NCBI GenBank assembly: GCA_947625395.1 | Contig: CANQOD010000036.1 | Coordinates: 1 to 9,397, forward strand | Source: an uncultured Bacilli bacterium | Lineage (GTDB): Bacteria; Bacillota_I; Bacilli_A; RF39; UBA660 | Length of the DNA stretch: 9,397 nt | Direction: 5' to 3' | Shown: piece by piece, positions 6,235 to 9,397 of the stretch | Position numbering within the stretch: the first letter of the stretch is position 1 | How the letters are laid out: every line of letters begins with the position of its first letter | Notes under the pieces: model-generated | What the model was told of the DNA's origin: nothing | The model's database searches: none | What the model saw: only the letters and a program-made list of their open reading frames with translations | Position numbers and translations under genes: made by a program

Positions 6235-7359
6235 CTAATCGAATTCAAAAAGAATTAAACGGTAATAACTGTCTGATACGCCTTTACTACTAAGACATTG
6301 AACTAATTCTTCTGGGGTTCTTTCTTTATAACTTACATGTTTTTTTATTCCAGCTTGTTTATTGACCCATTCTTCACTACCATAGAGTTTTTTATTACAG
6401 CTATCGACCATCACAACGTGATCATTTTTATCAATATTTAAAATAATATGAGCATGATGATTGCTTATTCCCGCTAAATCAGAGCAACTTTTATTTTGAA
6501 CAAAAACCATGACTGGTTGCCCGTTTTTCACAGCATTTCGAATGATTTGTGCTGCCTTTTTTGGCTGTAATTCACTGTGATAAACAGTTGCTTTGATATT
6601 ATAGTGTTGAATCGCTTTGTCTAATTTTTTTCCAATCAATACACCACTGTTAGGAGTCAGTTTATACATATAATTTTGTAAATCTAATGTGGACATGTTC
6701 GTCTTTTTAATTGCATTAATGACAGAAGTTAAAGCATGTGCTCGGCAAGAACCAGGAAGTAAACCTGAATTTGTTTGATTGCCTGTATAGTACTTGACGG
6801 TTCCTTTTTCATATTCGACGGTAGCAATAGAAGCACAGAAATCATTTAAGCCTTTGCCACATTTGCCACTCTTGTCATGTGGATTATAATCAATATGAAT
6901 GCTTTTAACAGGACCCATTCCTTTCCCAGTCGCCACAGCCTGACTGAGTTTATCGGTACTTAAAGAACCAAACTGCGTATTTGTTGTCCCATTTCCGACA
7001 CCTTTATCTTCAGCATTGTCAAGTGCTTCTTTGATTTCACTCGAATATTTCCAGCAACTTCCTAATAAATAAAGAGCACCATCATTTTCACTTTCTAAGA
7101 CAAACGTGTTTAAAGCAAGCTCAATAATCCAGGGTAGAAAAAAGAAAATGACAATTCCCATGCATTTAAAAGCAATACCACGTAAGCCTTTCTTATCATT
7201 TTCAGGGGAAATAACGAGTTTAGAGAAAGAGATTATCAAAGAGATAATCAACGCAATCGGAGCAACAATTTGTAAAACAGTTACTACTGATTTTACAGTT
7301 GATAAAAAATAACCAACCACATAATTTCCACACTCAGTCATATTTAAAAGATTTATCAT
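6235..7359 (-). CDS. Membrane-anchored C39-like cysteine peptidase with a TrbC/VirB2-like N-terminus
   Basis: The 374-residue protein has two parts. Residues 1-125 are a membrane module: Cys10, helix 1 (about 24-50, with LQIVAPIALIISLIISF), a Lys-rich loop (NDKKGLRG), helix 2 (about 62-88, with IVIFFFLPWIIELAL), then GSCW (Cys102) and EDKGVGNGT. It is homologous to the N-terminus of the neighbouring SGNH protein and resembles TrbC/VirB2 pilin-type hairpins in layout only. The Lys-rich loop predicts both ends outside. The C-terminal half resembles papain-fold C39-like peptidases: nucleophile Cys205 in GSCRAHALTSVINA, His304 in HAHIILNID, and Asp319 in VVMVDSCN. A clear oxyanion Gln six residues before the Cys is not seen. 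The start ATG has GGAGG 10 bases upstream, in the 21-base gap after the SGNH gene. Surface peptide or peptidoglycan processing is plausible; the substrate is unknown. Confidence 0.82.
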   Translation of the reverse strand: MINLLNMTECGNYVVGYFLSTVKSVVTVLQIVAPIALIISLIISFSKLVISPENDKKGLRGIAFKCMGIVIFFFLPWIIELALNTFVLESENDGALYLLGSCWKYSSEIKEALDNAEDKGVGNGTTNTQFGSLSTDKLSQAVATGKGMGPVKSIHIDYNPHDKSGKCGKGLNDFCASIATVEYEKGTVKYYTGNQTNSGLLPGSCRAHALTSVINAIKKTNMSTLDLQNYMYKLTPNSGVLIGKKLDKAIQHYNIKATVYHSELQPKKAAQIIRNAVKNGQPVMVFVQNKSCSDLAGISNHHAHIILNIDKNDHVVMVDSCNKKLYGSEEWVNKQAGIKKHVSYKERTPEELVQCLSSKGVSDSYYRLILFEFD

Positions 7360-7369
7360 ACGAAAAATG

Positions 7370-7374
7370 CCTCC
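7370..7374 (-). promoter_or_regulatory. Ribosome binding site fixing the start of the C39-like gene
   Basis: GGAGG (within AAAAGGAGG) lies 10 bases before the ATG at 7359. This favours MINLLN as the start over the internal Met7 and, by alignment, sets the length of the shared N-terminal module in both paralogues. Confidence 0.8.
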
Positions 7375-7380
7375 TTTTCA

Positions 7381-8325
7381 TTATAAATTTTTCTTAATGA
7401 AATTATAAATATCTTTATAAGTACTAGGAGTATAATGGAGTCCATCAGAAGCATTGAACCCATTCTTTTTTAAATAACTATTGGCATCTATATAATAAAC
7501 ATTGGAAGAAAGTTTTTGCTGGATTGTTTTATTAAAAGAATTAATCCTAGAATTGAGTGAATCTCGTTTTCCATTTGTTGGTAGAACAGAAACAAAATAG
7601 ACAACAGCACCTTTGGCGACCCAACTTTTTGCTTTTGTATTAATATAAGTTGCATATTTGTTCACATCGCCTAAATCATTGACTCCCATTAAAATAATGA
7701 CTCCAGTGTTTTTAGTGATTTGATTGTCAATTGTTAAAATACATTGTGCTTGACTTGGCTCCTCTCCTGCGAACCATTTATATTTCCCACCATTTTGATA
7801 ACACCAAACGTCATTAGAACCAACTACATAAGACATGCCTTCTGTTCTTGAATCGCCAATGAAAACTAATTTTGTTGGTTTTTTATCTGGCTTTTCAGCA
7901 GGTGTTTCAAAATCATCAATTCCTGATGTATCTGGAAGAAGCGTTGAACTGCCTGTTCCTGTATTGACACCTTTATCTTCTTCTTGATTGATAGAGTCTC
8001 TTAAACTCTCTGCATTTTGCCAACAGTTTCCAAGAGTATATTGCACACTTTTATCCACATCATCGATAACGACTAAGTTTAAAACAAGTTCAACAATCCA
8101 AGGAAGTAAGAAAAAAATGATGACAGTAATTATTTTTTGAAAAATCCCTTTCGTTACCTTTTTATCTTCGCCAAGAACAATCATTTTGAAAAAGGAAATC
8201 GCTAGACTTAATAAAAAAACAATAGGGGCAGTGACTTGTAAAATGGTTAAAATGGTTTTGACAATCGATAAATAATAGCCCAAGACATAATTTGTACAAT
8301 TGGTTGTTTCTAGTATGGAAAACAT
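7381..8325 (-). CDS. Membrane-anchored SGNH/GDSL hydrolase with a TrbC/VirB2-like N-terminus
   Basis: The 314-residue protein joins the same type of membrane module to an SGNH esterase/lipase-fold domain. Module: Cys10, helix 1 (about 24-50), a loop with GEDKKVTKG, helix 2 (about 61-87, IIFFLLPWIVELVL), GNCW (Cys101), and EDKGVNTGT; a Pro/Lys-rich linker runs to about 150. The SGNH domain has block I FIGDSR with nucleophile Ser159, a likely block II Gly near 179-187, block III GVND (Asn216), and the catalytic DGLH (Asp294, His297) near the C-terminus, so the active site looks complete. Such domains remove acyl or acetyl groups from sugars or lipids; the substrate is not predictable. The frame is open 57 residues further upstream, but the ATG at 8325 aligns exactly with the start of the C39-like paralogue and lies after the promoter. 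Another ATG at 8337 is possible. Neither has a strong ribosome site. First gene of the operon. Confidence 0.85.
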   Translation of the reverse strand: MFSILETTNCTNYVLGYYLSIVKTILTILQVTAPIVFLLSLAISFFKMIVLGEDKKVTKGIFQKIITVIIFFLLPWIVELVLNLVVIDDVDKSVQYTLGNCWQNAESLRDSINQEEDKGVNTGTGSSTLLPDTSGIDDFETPAEKPDKKPTKLVFIGDSRTEGMSYVVGSNDVWCYQNGGKYKWFAGEEPSQAQCILTIDNQITKNTGVIILMGVNDLGDVNKYATYINTKAKSWVAKGAVVYFVSVLPTNGKRDSLNSRINSFNKTIQQKLSSNVYYIDANSYLKKNGFNASDGLHYTPSTYKDIYNFIKKNL

Positions 8326-8359
8326 GATACCACTCATTTCTTTTTCTAATCTTTTCTTT

Positions 8360-8368
8360 ATTATAACA
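8360..8368 (-). promoter_or_regulatory. Extended -10 promoter of the SGNH/C39 operon
   Basis: On the minus strand TATAAT (8365-8360) is preceded by TGT (8368-8366), forming a full extended -10 (TGnTATAAT). The -35 region about 17 bases upstream is poor (TTTTTA), which an extended -10 can compensate. Transcription should begin near 8353, placing the ATG at 8325 about 28 bases downstream. It is divergent from the hydrogenase promoter in a 121-base intergenic region. Confidence 0.7.
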
Positions 8369-8401
8369 TAAACGGAAAAGTTTAAAAATATAGAATTTTG
8401 C

Positions 8402-8429
8402 TTCTCTAAATGGAAAAAGAAGGTATAAT
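8402..8429 (+). promoter_or_regulatory. Promoter of the [FeFe] hydrogenase gene
   Basis: A perfect -10 box TATAAT (8424-8429) lies 18 bases before the ATG. The best -35 candidate at suitable spacing is the weak TTCTCT (8402-8407, 16-base spacer), so an activator or low basal use is possible. The leader would be only about 11 bases but still hold the AGGTGA ribosome site (8436-8441). Confidence 0.55.
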
Positions 8430-8446
8430 GAAAATAGGTGACGAGA

Positions 8447-9397
8447 ATGAAACAAAGAAAAGCGGTTGAGATAGAACGAGACAATCCCTGTATCAATCGT
8501 ATTGTAGAAAAATGTATTGATTGTGGTGTTTGTAAAACAACTTGTAAAGAAAAAGAACAAATCGATAGAGATATTTATGAAAAGACTTGTTTGGGTTGTG
8601 GACAATGTATTTTAACTTGTCCTGTCGGTGCTTTGACTCCTAAATATCAATATAAAAAGGTTCTTGATTATTTACATGATACCCATAAAATTGTAACGAT
8701 TTCACTCGCGCCCGCAGTTCGTGTTTCTCTCAATGAAGCTTTTGGTTATCAAAAAGACGAAAAAACTTTACCAAAACTCATTGGTGCTTTAAAAAGAATT
8801 GGTTTCGATTATGTATTTGATGTTACTTTTGGAGCTGATATTACAGTCATGGAAGAGACAACGGAATTTTTAGGAATCCTTTTAGACAAGGAAAAAAGAA
8901 CGCTTTTTACTTCTTGTTGTCCGGCTTGGGTTTCTTATGTGGAAAAGTTTTATCCACAATTGACTCAATATTTGTCCACTGCCAAAAGTCCCATTGGCAT
9001 GCAAGGAGTCGTTTTATCGAGTTATTTTTTAGAAAAGGAAAATTTCAAGAAAAAAGATGTCATTCATGTGGTTGTTGCTCCTTGTACTGCGAAGAAAAAA
9101 GAAATCATTGATATTCCAGGAATGAATCTTTGTATTACAACCAGTGAGTTGATTCTTCTATTGAAAGAGGAAAAAGTAAATTTGAAAAAAGAAAAGGAAA
9201 GAAATTTTGATTCTCCGCTAGGAGAAGGAAGTGGCGCTGCAACGATTTTTGGAAGAAAGGGTGGTGTCAGTGAAGCCGTTTTAAGAACGTTGTCCTTTTT
9301 GATGGGAGAACCGTTTAGGCTGAAAACACTAGAAGACACAGAAAGAAAACGAGTTTTGGAAGTGAAAACGAGTAAAGGAACTCTTAAAGTGGCTTCT
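8447..9397 (+). CDS. [FeFe] hydrogenase catalytic subunit, 3'-truncated by the window edge
   Basis: This enzyme makes or oxidises H2 at the H-cluster, usually disposing of ferredoxin electrons in fermenting anaerobes. The frame is open from ATG 8447 to the end of the window (317 codons, no stop). The N-terminus carries two [4Fe-4S] ferredoxin motifs: Cys23/26/29/33 and Cys48/51/54/58 (CLGCGQCILTCP). The H-cluster domain shows L1 TSCCPAW (155-161), with both adjacent Cys including the proton-relay position, and L2 APCTAKKKE (211-219). Downstream lies the conserved GEGSGAATIFGRKGGVSEAVLRT. The L3 motif (normally ExMACxxGC) must lie beyond 9397. The L2 Met of classic group A enzymes is Ala here. 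The short two-cluster N-terminus and TSCCPAW suggest a group B-like enzyme, but that is not certain. ATG 8447 is chosen because AGGTGA sits about 6 bases upstream; an in-frame GTG at 8438 overlaps that site. Confidence 0.93.
   Translation, partial: MKQRKAVEIERDNPCINRIVEKCIDCGVCKTTCKEKEQIDRDIYEKTCLGCGQCILTCPVGALTPKYQYKKVLDYLHDTHKIVTISLAPAVRVSLNEAFGYQKDEKTLPKLIGALKRIGFDYVFDVTFGADITVMEETTEFLGILLDKEKRTLFTSCCPAWVSYVEKFYPQLTQYLSTAKSPIGMQGVVLSSYFLEKENFKKKDVIHVVVAPCTAKKKEIIDIPGMNLCITTSELILLLKEEKVNLKKEKERNFDSPLGEGSGAATIFGRKGGVSEAVLRTLSFLMGEPFRLKTLEDTERKRVLEVKTSKGTLKVAS

Noticed and set aside
7106..7312. 68-codon open frame on the plus strand inside the C39-like gene
   Set aside because: Antisense to the conserved membrane module, whose homology between the two paralogues shows that the minus strand is the coding one.
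8326..8496. N-terminal extension of the SGNH protein up to an ATG at 8496
   Set aside because: The extension covers the extended -10 promoter, and the paralogue begins exactly at the position matching 8325.
8162..8605. 147-codon open frame on the minus strand across the divergent promoter region
   Set aside because: It is antisense to the ferredoxin Cys motifs of the hydrogenase and out of frame with the SGNH gene, and it would cover both promoters.
8914..9339. Open frames on either strand inside the hydrogenase (8914-9111 plus, 9064-9339 minus)
   Set aside because: Both are shadows of the hydrogenase frame, which carries the L1 and L2 motifs across this stretch.
1..9397. Possible alternative genetic code, since no gene here ends in TGA
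   Set aside because: Ten stops are too few to judge, TAA and TAG dominate in AT-rich genomes, Trp is encoded by TGG, and no in-frame TGA interrupts any gene.

Overview
The window looks like chromosomal DNA from an AT-rich, endospore-forming, anaerobic Firmicute. A member of the Bacilli or a gut relative is likely, but the species is not recognised. The evidence is the spore coat genes cotE, spoVID and a ysxE-like gene, Firmicute-type AGGAGG ribosome binding sites and sigma-A promoters, and an [FeFe] hydrogenase at the right edge. The standard genetic code fits every gene. The ten stop codons seen are all TAA or TAG.

Layout. (1) Bases 1-476 hold the 3' part of cotE, open at the left edge. (2) Bases 483-1105 hold a compact rpsP-khpA operon with a near-consensus sigma-A promoter and a hairpin terminator. 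(3) Bases 1160-3573 hold lonA (TTG start) with its own promoter behind an unusual A8-G-T8 palindrome. (4) Bases 3625-5377 hold spoVID and a ysxE/CotS-like gene, overlapping by 8 bases. (5) Bases 5339-5557 (minus) hold a small two-helix membrane ORF with an N-terminal CxCxxC. (6) Bases 5585-8365 (minus) are a three-gene operon: an SGNH hydrolase with a membrane N-terminus, a C39-like cysteine peptidase with a homologous membrane N-terminus, and a signal-anchored protein of unknown function, ending in a hairpin terminator. (7) From base 8424, divergently, runs an [FeFe] hydrogenase that leaves the right edge.

How the genes fit together. CotE and SpoVID are partners in spore coat assembly, and ysxE follows spoVID in Bacillus subtilis too. 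There lonA and spoVID-ysxE are separated by ysxC and the heme biosynthesis genes. Here they are adjacent, as if that block had been lost, which suits an anaerobe carrying an [FeFe] hydrogenase. The rpsP-khpA pair is not followed by rimM-trmD as it often is in Firmicutes.

The least explained part is the minus-strand operon. Two adjacent genes share an approximately 120-residue module: a conserved Cys, two hydrophobic helices separated by a Lys-rich loop, a second conserved Cys-Trp, and an EDKGV linker. They carry unrelated C-terminal enzyme domains. A third exported protein of unknown function follows 14 bases later. This looks like a modular system for placing different enzymes on the outer face of the membrane, and it is the best candidate here for something undescribed.
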